Of a DNA stretch of 64,000 nucleotides, positions 34,317 to 43,239 are shown in pieces. The position numbers and the translations under genes were made by a program. The DNA comes from Aequorivita todarodis (GTDB lineage: Bacteria; Bacteroidota; Bacteroidia; Flavobacteriales; Flavobacteriaceae). Below the pieces are notes generated by a model. It made no database searches. It saw nothing but the letters and a program-made list of their open reading frames with translations, and was not told the origin of the DNA. The stretch is taken from positions 40,657 to 104,656 of the forward strand of contig NZ_JAQQTG010000049.1 in assembly GCF_028561335.1 (NCBI RefSeq). The letters run 5' to 3'. Each line of letters begins with the position of its first letter. The first letter of the stretch is position 1.

Positions 34317-34346
34317 CAAATGTAGTGTTATTTATTTGAAAAGCAA
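34317..34346 (-). promoter_or_regulatory. Promoter of rplM-rpsI
   Basis: Minus strand: TTG (34346-34344), exactly 19 bp, TACATTTG (34324-34317). A full match to the Bacteroidota consensus. Confidence 0.8.
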
Positions 34347-34421
34347 GGGGTGGAATAAAATTTTAGACATAAGACTTAAGACCGCTTCGCTAAAAGACTT
34401 AAGACTTTTGGGGAAGAACGT

Positions 34422-34486
34422 AAAACTTCGCGTCTTTGCGGCTTGGCGAGAGAAAAGTTTCACGCAAAGCCGCGAAGGCGCAAAGC
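34422..34486. repeat. CTTTGCG-type imperfect palindrome between rplM and the downstream surface-protein gene
   Basis: CTTCGCGTCTTTGCGGC and CGCAAAGCCGCGAAGGCG face each other around an 18-nt centre. A second member is at 51761-51822. It is preceded (34365-34410) by two AAGACTTAAGAC words. Confidence 0.65.
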
Positions 34487-34532
34487 GTTTCCTTTCAACT
34501 TGAACTTCGATTTCAGTTTAGATTTCCAAACA

Positions 34533-36074
34533 TTATTCCTTCACAAACTTCTTCAACGCCACATTTTTCCCCGAATAGAGCTGCACGAAATAAACCCCTG
34601 AGGCTAAGCCGGAAACATCCACAGTCGGGGAAACGGTGTCAACATTTAGTTGCAATACTTTGCTGCCCGTTATGGTGTAAATATTCACTTGGTTTATGGT
34701 TTTATCCTGAGTGTTGATTTGTAATTTATTTTTTACGGGGTTGGGGTAGAGGGTTATTGCTGTTGCGAAAGGGTTTTCTTCTATTCCTAAGGTTTGGGCG
34801 TGTTGCACTATCCAATAGTCATAACCTCCTCTTGAATTTTCGGTTTTATCTAATGAAATATCTGATTCTGATTGCCCCGCAATAAAATAGCTGCCATCAT
34901 TTGCCTGAAATGCTTTAGGAATTCTTTCAGAAAAGGATCCGCCAATGGTATTTTGCCATACAATAATTCCTACACTATTTAATTTAATTACCCAATAATC
35001 TGCCTCGTACGCAGGTTCATTTTTATCTCCAGATATATCTGAATCTGAATAGCCAGTTATAAAATAACCACCTTCAGCAGATTCAATTACTGAATAACAT
35101 GCGTCTCCATTATTACCTCCAATAGTATTTTGCCATTCAATACTTCCATTAGAATGAATTTTCAAAATCCAATAATCATCCACCCCATTAGAGTCTTCTG
35201 TTTTATCATTAGCAGCGTTGGAATCTGAAAAGCCGTTAACAATATAACCGCCGTCTGAAGTAGAAGTTACATTAGTAAGAGTGTCAAAAGAATCTCCTCT
35301 ATAACTTCTTTGAAATGTTTGAGTACCAAATTCATTTGCTTTGATTACATGATAACAATATCCATTGCTTGTGGGTATTGTTCCTCCCAATATATAACCA
35401 CCGTCCAGCGTTTTGGTAAATTTATTTACGGTGAAATTAGCTCCATGTGCTTTTTGGTGAATAATATTGCCAGATGCATCAAGAAAGACCACCCAACCAT
35501 CCTGAAAGCCTGAAAGACCAACGGTTCTATCTCCTGAAAATCCTGAGCTTGATGATCCGCCAATTATATAACCGCCATCGTTTGTTAATGAAACACCTTG
35601 TGCTCTTTCATAAGAATCGCCACCAATAGTATTTTGCCAAGTAATATCGCCTATAGTATTTAATTTGAGAATCCAATAATCTGTTTCTCCTTGTGAAGCC
35701 TCTGTTTTATCACCCGAAATTCCAGAAGCCGACGTGCCAACCGCAATGTAGCCGCCGTCTGGAGTTTGTTTAATTTCATTTAATCTATCATCTTGATCGC
35801 CACCATAGGTTTTTTGCCATTCTATTTCATTGACATTATTTAACTTTATAATCCAATAATCAACTCCTCCTCTTGAATCTTCAGATTTCTCGCCAGAGAT
35901 ATTTGAATCTGAATAACCTCCTATTATCATTCCGCCATCGTTGGTTTTTTCAATACTTGTTAGAAACTCAGAACCACTCCCCCCAATAGTCCGCTGCCAA
36001 AGAATGTTTGGGTCTTGGGCTTGTGTAATGATCGTTGAAAGGAGAAAGGCTAAAAGGGTGATTAATTTTTTCAT
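34533..36074 (-). CDS. T9SS-secreted beta-propeller-like repeat protein
   Basis: A 513-residue secreted protein. Signal peptide (MKKLITLLAFLLSTIITQAQ); then six or seven tandem repeats of about 55-60 residues with the pattern W..TIGG...ER......TNDGGYIIGGYSDS.ISGDKTE.S.G..DYWI.KLN..G.I. Such repeats make a beta-propeller-like array. A C-terminal type A sorting domain (about 445-513: ITLYPNPVKNKLQIN, GLASGVYFVQLYSGKNVALKKFVKE) directs export by the type IX system. I chose the ATG at 36074 because 24 upstream codons precede the signal peptide. Probably a surface protein or adhesin; exact role unknown. Confidence 0.9.
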   Translation of the reverse strand: MKKLITLLAFLLSTIITQAQDPNILWQRTIGGSGSEFLTSIEKTNDGGMIIGGYSDSNISGEKSEDSRGGVDYWIIKLNNVNEIEWQKTYGGDQDDRLNEIKQTPDGGYIAVGTSASGISGDKTEASQGETDYWILKLNTIGDITWQNTIGGDSYERAQGVSLTNDGGYIIGGSSSSGFSGDRTVGLSGFQDGWVVFLDASGNIIHQKAHGANFTVNKFTKTLDGGYILGGTIPTSNGYCYHVIKANEFGTQTFQRSYRGDSFDTLTNVTSTSDGGYIVNGFSDSNAANDKTEDSNGVDDYWILKIHSNGSIEWQNTIGGNNGDACYSVIESAEGGYFITGYSDSDISGDKNEPAYEADYWVIKLNSVGIIVWQNTIGGSFSERIPKAFQANDGSYFIAGQSESDISLDKTENSRGGYDYWIVQHAQTLGIEENPFATAITLYPNPVKNKLQINTQDKTINQVNIYTITGSKVLQLNVDTVSPTVDVSGLASGVYFVQLYSGKNVALKKFVKE

Positions 36075-36277
36075 AAGAATCGGATAGGGGTTTATCTCAG
36101 TTTTCGGGGTGCAAAATACATATTTCCTACTATAGAAAAAGCACAAAAGTTAAAAATCTCTTAAAAGAAAAGATCCTTAAATTCTTCGTAAAAACCCTTA
36201 AACCTTTTATAAAATAGTAGTTCCTGATTGGTGAAAGTCTTTAATTTGGAATTCCTAACAAGTAAAACGATAGTATT

Positions 36278-36748
36278 ATGAAACGATTAATGAGTGTATT
36301 GCTTATCGCAATTTTGTTCGCGTCCTGTTCCTCAGATGACGATAACAATGACCCTCCCCAAGCCACTATCGTAGGCGCATGGACACTTACGGAGGCCAAT
36401 GTTGAAATCCCTATGGACCTGAACGGCGATGGCACAGCCGACCGTAATTTTATGAACGAGGTTCCGTGTTTTGTGGGTACTGTTGCCTTCACGGGAAATG
36501 GTACTTTTTCCCAAACTTTTAGCACGTTGGAAGAAGTGGTGGTAAACGGCCAGACTACCTACACCTGCAATGGCACTACCGCCACCACGGGAACTTATAC
36601 CTTGAACGGCAACCAGCTTACAACGACCACGGATGAACCAGATCCCGTGACCACTACCACAACAATCAATTTAAGCGGAAATACCTTGAAAGCCACTATT
36701 GAATTTGGTAATTTTGGCGATGTGGAATTGGTTTACAGTAGAAATTAA
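36278..36748 (+). CDS. Lipocalin-like domain lipoprotein
   Basis: A 156-residue lipoprotein: signal MKRLMSVLLIAILFASC (Cys17), acidic tether SSDDDNNDPP, then a small beta-barrel domain starting IVGAWTLTEANVEI with Thr-rich strands (TYTCNGTTATTGTYTLNGNQLTTTTDEPD), typical of the lipocalin-like families in Bacteroidota. The acidic tether suggests surface exposure. Ligand unknown. It is transcribed alone, divergent from the repeat protein. Confidence 0.85.
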   Translation: MKRLMSVLLIAILFASCSSDDDNNDPPQATIVGAWTLTEANVEIPMDLNGDGTADRNFMNEVPCFVGTVAFTGNGTFSQTFSTLEEVVVNGQTTYTCNGTTATTGTYTLNGNQLTTTTDEPDPVTTTTTINLSGNTLKATIEFGNFGDVELVYSRN

Positions 36749-36771
36749 AACCAATTTTAAAACCTTAAATA

Positions 36772-36825
36772 ACAAATCCCAACTTCCAACGTATCTTTTT
36801 GGAATTTGCTATTTGGAATTATTAT
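36772..36825. repeat. TTTGGAATT intergenic repeat tract
   Basis: AACAAATCCCAACTTCC followed by TTTTTGGAATTTGC and ATTTGGAATT; same family as the tatD-ansA gap tract (14262-14345). Confidence 0.5.
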
Positions 36826-36899
36826 ACTGTCAACTGCTGCTGAAAACTTACAACTTTTTTATTGTGGTCTTTTTTTATATGAAATTGGATTTATAAATT

Positions 36900-37511
36900 C
36901 TACTCCAATTTTACTGTCTCCCGAAGTATAGTATTTTTAACATCTTCCCAATTTAGCGGTTTGGTCATTATGGGCATTCCCTCTTTCTCGGCATCTTCAA
37001 AATAAGCCAGGCTTTTCAGAACTAAAAATTGGGAGCCATCTTCATATTTTTCATTATAGAGCCCTATCATTTCTTTTAGGGAAAATGTTTTTAGTAAAAA
37101 ATATAAATCAATAAAATCCTTTTTGCTCCCGCGTCCCGAAATGGCGTTGAGCTTCATTGCGGCAATATCTTCCAAGGAAAGCAAACGGATTGAATCTACT
37201 TTTTTGGTTTTTTTCAAAAGAGGATAATGATAGTTTACAAAATCCACTTTTATACCATTTACGGAATAAACTATGATGTTTTTACTTTTTTTTAAAACAA
37301 GGGGATTCCCAAATCTGGAAAGTTCTCGATTAAATTCCAGTTCGTTTATTTCAGAATTTCCAAACATGTCAATATCCACAGAAAGACGGTGTCCAATCTG
37401 AAGTGCCAGTGCCGTGCCACCCACAAGATCGAAACCCTTAAAAATTTCAGATTTCATAAGCCCTTTTAAGAGTTCCAAAAGCCGGGCGTTGACATTTTGT
37501 TTGTATAACAT
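36900..37511 (-). CDS. Nucleotidyl transferase AbiEii/AbiGii toxin family protein
   Basis: A 203-residue nucleotidyltransferase-like protein with the family's core GGTALALQIGHRLSVDIDMF (near residue 32; the Asp pair is the metal site) and SKKDFIDLYFLL (near 128). AbiEii-type toxins transfer nucleotides to tRNA acceptor ends and act in toxin-antitoxin or phage-defence pairs. Its start overlaps the upstream DUF6922-like gene by 46 bp, so the two are a tightly coupled pair. It is shorter than classical AbiEii (about 300 residues) and lacks its C-terminal domain, so toxicity is not assured. Confidence 0.88.
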   Translation of the reverse strand: MLYKQNVNARLLELLKGLMKSEIFKGFDLVGGTALALQIGHRLSVDIDMFGNSEINELEFNRELSRFGNPLVLKKSKNIIVYSVNGIKVDFVNYHYPLLKKTKKVDSIRLLSLEDIAAMKLNAISGRGSKKDFIDLYFLLKTFSLKEMIGLYNEKYEDGSQFLVLKSLAYFEDAEKEGMPIMTKPLNWEDVKNTILRETVKLE

Positions 37512-37771
37512 CTAAATTCTTTTTTGTCAATATTGAAGATGGCCGAAAGAAAGGCGAGCGTTACATCGTCCAATTCCCTAAATTGAAGTGAGATTTGCTT
37601 GATGGTTTCGAGGCCGTATATTTCTTTAATTAGGTTCCAATCTTTCATCAGCCCATACTCCAAAACCCGATGGATAATGAATTCCTTGGATTTTTCAAAA
37701 TCAAGTTTTTCACTGTCCACATCCCAAAAAAGATGCTCGGAAAGTTCGGATATGGAATGTGAAGTTGTCAT
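37466..37771 (-). CDS. DUF6922-like partner of the AbiEii-type protein
   Basis: A 101-residue protein: SEHLFWDVDSEKLDFEKSKEFIIHRVLEYGLMKDW, then LRELDD-like helix and FRCYTNK near the C-terminus. The pattern F.FWD.d...LD..k....II.RVle.G...D is what I associate with the DUF6922 family, which is found next to AbiEii-like nucleotidyltransferases and is presumed to be the antitoxin or specificity partner. It is the first gene of the pair. No classical HTH is visible. Confidence 0.75.
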   Translation of the reverse strand: MTTSHSISELSEHLFWDVDSEKLDFEKSKEFIIHRVLEYGLMKDWNLIKEIYGLETIKQISLQFRELDDVTLAFLSAIFNIDKKEFRCYTNKMSTPGFWNS

Positions 37772-37945
37772 TTATAGGCTATGGAATTTACGTATCAAAA
37801 ATACCAAAAATAATAAGGATGGAAGCCTCTTTTGAAATTTGGAACCTGGAATATAATGCGATTCCTCCTGCGTCGGAATGACACAATCAGCATTGACTTA
37901 ATTTTTTGACTAATTTCGGACAATCATTTTTTTTTGGTCACTTAG

Positions 37946-37971
37946 TTCCCCCCTTTCGGGGGTTAGGGGGC
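37946..37971. repeat. C/G-rich repeat abutting the polA stop codon
   Basis: In the polA direction: GCCCCCTAACCCCC, then GAAAGGGGGGAA, starting at the base after the polA stop codon (37974-37972). Same family as 20947-20970 and 52917-52943. Just upstream (37858-37885) is another repeat-like word, GATTCCTCCTGCGTCGGAAT. Confidence 0.75.
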
Positions 37972-40839
37972 CTAATGCGCCTCCAGCCAATTTGCCCCCA
38001 CGCCCAAATCTACATCCAACGGCACGGTAAGTTTATAAGCGTTTTCCATTTCATGCTTTACCATCGTTTTTAGTTTTTCAAGCTCAGGTTTGTAAACGTC
38101 AAAAACCAATTCATCATGCACTTGAAGCAGCATTTTGCTTTTGTAATTTTCCGCTTCCAACTTTTTGTGGATGTTTATCATCGCAATTTTAATAATATCC
38201 GCCGCACTTCCCTGGATTGGGGCGTTTACGGCGTTTCGTTCAGCGGCACCGCGCACCACTTGGTTTCTTCCGTTGATGTCCTTTAGGTAGCGTCTTCTTC
38301 CCAAAACCGTTTGCACGTAGCCATTTTCGCGGGCGAAATCTATTTGCTCGCTTATGTAATTGCGAAGTTTTGGATAGGTTTTATAATAGGTGTCAATCAA
38401 ATCCTTCGCCTCTGTTCGGGACAGGTCGGTTTGGTTGCTAAGGCCGAAAGCAGAAACGCCATAAATAATCCCGAAGTTTACGGTTTTGGCATTGCTTCGT
38501 TGCTCGCGGGTTACTTCATTTAAAGGCACATTGAACACTTTTGAAGCCGTCGAGGCGTGAATATCCTCGCCATTTTTAAAGGCCTCAATCATATTATCCT
38601 CTTCGCTCAACGCGGCAATAATGCGGAGTTCTATTTGCGAATAATCCGCTGCCATTAACACGTAATCCTCGTTTCTGGGGATAAACGCTTTTCGCACCTC
38701 ACGTCCGCGTTCGGTACGGATTGGAATATTCTGCAAATTTGGGTTGTTGCTGCTCAAACGGCCCGTGGCCGCGACGGTCTGCATATAATCTGTGTGAACC
38801 CTGCCAGTCGTTGGTTCCACCTGTCCGGGAAGCGCATCAACATAGGTGCTTTTCAGCTTGGTGAGTCCACGGTATTCCAAAACATCGCGGATTATTTTAT
38901 GGTCTTTCGCCAAATAGGAAAGCACGTCCTCGGCGGTGGAATATTGGCCGGTTTTAGTTTTTTTCGGCTTGTCTATCAGTTTCATTTTTCCGAAGAGAAT
39001 ATCGCCCAGCTGTTTTGGCGAGGCGATGTTGAAGGTTTCGCCGGCTTCTTCATAAATGTGTTTTTCAAGTTGAAGAATGTCCTTGTCCAATTCCACGGAA
39101 AGTTTTTTCAGAAATTCTTTATCGAGGTTGATGCCTTCCAGTTCCATGGCTGCCAAAACCCGAAGCAGCGGCACTTCAATTTCATCAAATAACTTTTGGG
39201 TATTGGCCTCGCCCAGTTCTTTCTCGAAATGTTCCTTCAACTGAAATGTTACGTCGGCATCCTCCACGGCGTATTCGGTCTGTTTTTCAATTTCAACATC
39301 GCGCATATTGAGTTGGTTCTTTCCTTTTTTTCCAATCAATTCGGTGATGGAAACGGGTGTATAATTCAAATACGTTTCGCTCAAAACGTCCATATTGTGG
39401 CGCATATCCGGATTTATGAGATAATGCGCGAGCATGGTATCGAACAATTTTCCTTTTACCGAAATGTTGTATTTCGCCAAAACCTTGATGTCGTATTTTA
39501 AATTCTGACCAATCTTTTCAATGGATGCATCTTCAAAAAACGGGCGGAGTTCTTCCAAAAGTCGTTGCGCTTCTTCACGATTTTCGGGAAAGGGAATGTA
39601 AAAACCTTTTCCTTTTTCCCACGAAAAAGCGATGCCAACAAGCGCTGCTTCCAAAGGATTAACGCTCGTGGTTTCGGTGTCAAAACACACACTTTGCTGC
39701 TTCATCAAATTCTGAAGAAAGAGCTTGGTGCCCATCCCCGGTTGTACGGTCTGGTAAAAATGTTCGGTGTTTTCTATGGTTGCACGCGAACTGTAGTTTT
39801 TTATGGTTTGGGCAGTATCGCCATCATTGCCGAAAAGCGAGAATTGGCCTTCGCCTGCCTTCTTTCCACTTTGAAGGGGGGTTGAGGGGGATGTTCTGCC
39901 AGCGGTTTCTTTTACTGATTTGTCTTGACGATCCGTGCCGATGGAAGCCATTCCTTCTATGGAAAAAGCATTCAGGAAATTATCTTTCAGCCTTCTAAAT
40001 TCAAGTTCATCAAAAATTTCCAAAACCTTTTGAGTATCTGGCGGGCACATCTCAAAATCGGCTTCGTTGAACTCTACGGGCACGTCCAGCATAATGGTTG
40101 CCAACTTTTTGCTGAGCAGACCAATTTCGCCATTGGCCTCAACCTTTTCCTTCATTTTGCCTTTTAACTGTGCAGTGTTTGCCAGTAGGCCTTCCATAGA
40201 GCCAAATTCAGCTATAAATTTCTTGGCGGTTTTTTCCCCAACGCCCGGAAGCCCGGGGATGTTGTCGCTACTATCGCCCATCATTCCCAGGAAATCAATT
40301 ACCTGTAATGGGTCTTTTACCTCAAATTTTTTCTGGACCTCTGGAATTCCCCAAGTTTCATAGCCGCCACCAAAAACGGGGCGATATATAAAAATGTTTT
40401 CGGAAACCAATTGTGCGAAATCCTTGTCTGGCGTAACCATATAGGTGGTGTAGCCTTCTTTTTCGGCTTTTTTTGCCAAGGTGCCAATAACGTCATCGGC
40501 CTCAAAGCCATCCTTTACCATGATTGGAATATTCATGGCTTCCAGAATATTATAAATGTAGGGAATGGCAAACCGTATGGCATCTGGGGTCTCATCCCTA
40601 TTGGACTTGTATTCGGGAAACATTTCGTTTCGGGCTTCGCTGCCGCCTTTGTCAAAACAAACGGCCAGATGGTCTGGGCGTTCCCGTTTCACAACGTCTA
40701 TGAGTGAGTTCATAAACCCCATAATGGCTGAGGTATTTTGACCTTTACTGTTTAAGCGCGGGTTTTTTATTAAAGCGAAATAGCCCCGGAAAATAAGAGC
40801 ATAGGCATCAACAAGAAAGAGGCGTTTTTTTTCTGACAT
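37972..40839 (-). CDS. polA: DNA polymerase I
   Basis: Repair and Okazaki-fragment polymerase, 955 residues. The N-terminal 5'-3' exonuclease (1-290: FLVDAYALIFRGYFAL, DGFEADDVIGTLA, GDSSDNIPGLPGVGEKTA) is followed by a linker (about 290-350) and a 3'-5' exonuclease domain with the intact acidic motif CFDTETTSVNPLEA (near 389). The polymerase domain has ADYSQIELRIIAAL, RSNAKTVNFGIIYG and QVHDELVFDV. The linker contains SPSTPLQSGKK, encoded by a copy of the CCCCCTCAACCCCC intergenic repeat. The gene ends directly at another copy of the repeat family. Confidence 0.97.
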   Translation of the reverse strand: MSEKKRLFLVDAYALIFRGYFALIKNPRLNSKGQNTSAIMGFMNSLIDVVKRERPDHLAVCFDKGGSEARNEMFPEYKSNRDETPDAIRFAIPYIYNILEAMNIPIMVKDGFEADDVIGTLAKKAEKEGYTTYMVTPDKDFAQLVSENIFIYRPVFGGGYETWGIPEVQKKFEVKDPLQVIDFLGMMGDSSDNIPGLPGVGEKTAKKFIAEFGSMEGLLANTAQLKGKMKEKVEANGEIGLLSKKLATIMLDVPVEFNEADFEMCPPDTQKVLEIFDELEFRRLKDNFLNAFSIEGMASIGTDRQDKSVKETAGRTSPSTPLQSGKKAGEGQFSLFGNDGDTAQTIKNYSSRATIENTEHFYQTVQPGMGTKLFLQNLMKQQSVCFDTETTSVNPLEAALVGIAFSWEKGKGFYIPFPENREEAQRLLEELRPFFEDASIEKIGQNLKYDIKVLAKYNISVKGKLFDTMLAHYLINPDMRHNMDVLSETYLNYTPVSITELIGKKGKNQLNMRDVEIEKQTEYAVEDADVTFQLKEHFEKELGEANTQKLFDEIEVPLLRVLAAMELEGINLDKEFLKKLSVELDKDILQLEKHIYEEAGETFNIASPKQLGDILFGKMKLIDKPKKTKTGQYSTAEDVLSYLAKDHKIIRDVLEYRGLTKLKSTYVDALPGQVEPTTGRVHTDYMQTVAATGRLSSNNPNLQNIPIRTERGREVRKAFIPRNEDYVLMAADYSQIELRIIAALSEEDNMIEAFKNGEDIHASTASKVFNVPLNEVTREQRSNAKTVNFGIIYGVSAFGLSNQTDLSRTEAKDLIDTYYKTYPKLRNYISEQIDFARENGYVQTVLGRRRYLKDINGRNQVVRGAAERNAVNAPIQGSAADIIKIAMINIHKKLEAENYKSKMLLQVHDELVFDVYKPELEKLKTMVKHEMENAYKLTVPLDVDLGVGANWLEAH

Positions 40840-40902
40840 AATTTTGGATAAGGATGTGCTTCAAAAGTAAAAAGAAGTATTTGGAAAACGTGCATGATAC
40901 CA

Positions 40903-40932
40903 ATAAAAAAAGCCGCTCCCCAAAGCGGCTTT
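40903..40932 (-). terminator. Terminator downstream of the LRR/thrombospondin protein gene
   Basis: Nine-bp stem AAAGCCGCT / AGCGGCTTT with a 6-nt loop (40932-40909) followed by a T-run on the minus strand. Confidence 0.85.
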
Positions 40933-40973
40933 CTTTTCACAAAACTAGTTGAATCATGAAATCGCAACTATTC

Positions 40974-42362
40974 TTAATTATCTGGACAAGTAATTTCCTT
41001 ACCGACCAAATTACCTTTGTCATCAGTCTGAAAACGGAAACATTTTCCTGCCGCGCTCTTCATAATGATGCCACGGTGTAGGTTATTTATAAATACATCG
41101 CCATCGGTTACTTCCAATACGCTTTTGGGGTCTGTGGTGTTTATCCCCACACCGCCGCCACTGCTTCCGGTATTTGTTGTGGGGTCGTTTTCACAGGCAT
41201 CACCCACGCCATCATTATTGGTGTCGGTTTGAGAGGCATTGGCAAAGGTGGGGCAGTTGTCGCACACATCGCCCACGCCGTCGGCGTCGGTATCTAATTG
41301 GTCATTGTTTGCCGAACTTGGACAATTGTCTTGGGAATCAAGAATGCCATCATTGTCGCTGTCTATTTGGGTGTTCTGGCAATAGGGTATAATGGCCGAA
41401 AAATAATTGCAGTTGGTACTGTTTCCAAAAGCACTAATGCTCCCATCCACGTGCGAAGTGCCATTTATAAAATTGATAAGTACACAGCATTCATCCAGCA
41501 AAGGGTTGTTTTGGAGTATGATATTGCTCTTGATATAATTAATGGCCTCCATGCTGGATATATCAACCAATAGCGCATTATTAATAGCAATAAAGCTACC
41601 ATTTATATAACTCAGGCTCGCCATACTGGGAAGGATGGTTAGCGCATCGTTATTATTTATGTTAAAGTCGCCTCCTATGGTTTCAAGTGAAGAAATTTCC
41701 AGAGTAGCCAATGCGCCATTATTTTGAAGAGTAAGACCAGCGGCCACTGATGAAAGCGCGGGTAAATTAAGGGTGTTCAGGGAGGCATTGTTATTTATGT
41801 TAAGGTAATTGCCCACCGTTGAAAGCGCATTGAAATTAACAGTCGTTAAATTTGGATTGGCAGCAATATAAAAAAAATGGCCAACGGCTGTGAGTGCATT
41901 GAGGTTTAAAGTGGTTAAGTTGGTGTTGTTGTCAAAATCCAAATAATTTCCCACGGTGGCCAGTCCCGTTAAATTTACGGCACCGGCACTGTTGCCGTGT
42001 ATCCATAATGAATTTCCCACGGTGTTTAATCCCGCTAAATTGATGGTGCCTCCAGAATAGGCCGTTACCTCTAAATTATTGCCGACGGTATGAATATTTT
42101 GTAGCCCATTCAGTGAGATACTTGAGGTTGTAATCGTAAAATTTCCCGTTATTGTCGTAAGAAATGAAAGCCCAGAAAAATCGGTTGCTGAACCACCTAT
42201 GATCAAGCTTCCGTTAATAGTATTGCAACCGGTGCCGCCATAGGTTGCAACAAAAGTATTCACCGCGGCCTGGTTTGGCAAACTTATGTTTCCGGTAGCA
42301 CAAACTTGTGAAATTGCAATTTGTGCAAAAAGCAAAAGGCTTATTAAAATAGTATTTTTCAT
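40974..42362 (-). CDS. Secreted leucine-rich-repeat and thrombospondin type 3 repeat protein
   Basis: A 462-residue surface protein. Signal peptide (MKNTILISLLLFAQIAISQ); an array of receptor-L/LRR-type repeats of about 23 residues (about 25-320) with Asn ladders (VGNYLDFDNNTNLTTLNLNAL, repeated about 10 times). Three calcium-binding thrombospondin type 3 repeats follow (about 330-385: DSDNDGILDSQDNCP, DTDADGVGDVCDNCP, DTNNDGVGDACENDP), then a Gly/Ser linker and a C-terminal module starting GVGINTTDPKSVLEV. No type A sorting domain is visible. The upstream region has a degenerate LytTR-like direct repeat (42483-42509), and the LytTR regulator gene is adjacent, so it may be its target. Confidence 0.88.
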   Translation of the reverse strand: MKNTILISLLLFAQIAISQVCATGNISLPNQAAVNTFVATYGGTGCNTINGSLIIGGSATDFSGLSFLTTITGNFTITTSSISLNGLQNIHTVGNNLEVTAYSGGTINLAGLNTVGNSLWIHGNSAGAVNLTGLATVGNYLDFDNNTNLTTLNLNALTAVGHFFYIAANPNLTTVNFNALSTVGNYLNINNNASLNTLNLPALSSVAAGLTLQNNGALATLEISSLETIGGDFNINNNDALTILPSMASLSYINGSFIAINNALLVDISSMEAINYIKSNIILQNNPLLDECCVLINFINGTSHVDGSISAFGNSTNCNYFSAIIPYCQNTQIDSDNDGILDSQDNCPSSANNDQLDTDADGVGDVCDNCPTFANASQTDTNNDGVGDACENDPTTNTGSSGGGVGINTTDPKSVLEVTDGDVFINNLHRGIIMKSAAGKCFRFQTDDKGNLVGKEITCPDN

Positions 42363-42443
42363 AATCACTTCTTTTAAAAAGCAAGGGCAGGTTAAGTTCT
42401 ATGGACAGCCTCTTTTTGAGCAAAAAGGGATGATTAATTACTA

Positions 42444-42509
42444 TAAAAATATTGCAGTTGATCTTTGATGGGAAATTTATTTAGCGGAGCGGGCCCTTTT
42501 TTTAGTGAA
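42444..42509 (-). promoter_or_regulatory. Candidate LytTR-controlled promoter of the LRR protein gene
   Basis: Half-sites on the plus strand AGTGAA (42504) and AGCGGA (42483), start-to-start 21 bp, each after TTT. The -7 box TATTTTTA (minus strand 42451-42444) lies 32 bp from the proximal core, as at the other two sites. One half-site is degenerate. Confidence 0.45.
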
Positions 42510-42533
42510 AATCCTTTTTGATGAAAAAAGCTA

Positions 42534-43220
42534 CTATTCTTGAAGTCGAGATAGCAGCATATCTTTATGGGAAGCACTTACAGGAATTTCTTCTTCACCT
42601 AAATAAACGGTTGAAGGAGTAGTGGAAGAAATTTTTTTAATATTTACCCAATATGAGCGGTGGGTCTGTATAAAATTATCGCGGTTTAGTTTTTCGGAAG
42701 TTTTCTTTAAGGTGTGCGGCACCAAAAAAGTATCTGAAGCCGTAACCACATAGCAATAATTGTCAAAGGCTTTCAAATACAGAATGCTGTCTTGGTTTAT
42801 TCTATGGGTGCGCCCTTCGGTTTTTAGCAGTATAAAATCTTGATTGGTCAAAGAAAAATTATGCCAAGCCAGTTCAATGTTGCTCCGCAATCCATTTTCG
42901 GTAAAAGGTTTTACAATATAGCCCAACGGTTGCGTTTCCTTAACTCTTTTTATGGTTTCAGGATCGGTTTGCGATGTGAGGTATAGATAAGGAATGGCGC
43001 GTTTGTCCAGGGCTGAGGCAAGGTCTATTCCGTCTTTTGCGCCTTCCAGTTGAATGTCCACCAAAACCAGATCGGGTTGGGTGTTTTCTATTGCGGGCAA
43101 GGCTTCGTCATATTCATCGCTATCGCCAAGCACATGAAAGCCGTGCTTTTTTAAAGCCGAAGTTATCGTGGCTACAATAAGCGGCTCGTCCTCTACGATA
43201 TAGATTTTTAATGCTTTCAA
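42534..43220 (-). CDS. LytTR family response regulator
   Basis: A 228-residue response regulator: receiver domain (1-118) with Glu10-Asp11, phospho-acceptor Asp55 in LVDIQLEG and Lys104 in YIVKPF. The LytTR DNA-binding domain (about 128-226) has ILYLKAFDNYCYVVT, HTLKKTSEKL, FIQTHRSYWVNIKKI. The start codon is TTG (43220-43218). Regulators of this type bind two 9-bp direct repeats on one DNA face. Just such a repeat (TTTTTAGTGAA twice, 21 bp apart) lies 55-86 bp upstream of its start, implying autoregulation. It follows the histidine kinase gene (127-bp gap). Confidence 0.95.
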   Translation of the reverse strand: MKALKIYIVEDEPLIVATITSALKKHGFHVLGDSDEYDEALPAIENTQPDLVLVDIQLEGAKDGIDLASALDKRAIPYLYLTSQTDPETIKRVKETQPLGYIVKPFTENGLRSNIELAWHNFSLTNQDFILLKTEGRTHRINQDSILYLKAFDNYCYVVTASDTFLVPHTLKKTSEKLNRDNFIQTHRSYWVNIKKISSTTPSTVYLGEEEIPVSASHKDMLLSRLQE

Positions 43221-43239
43221 TTTTTTGCTTTTCTGAAAG

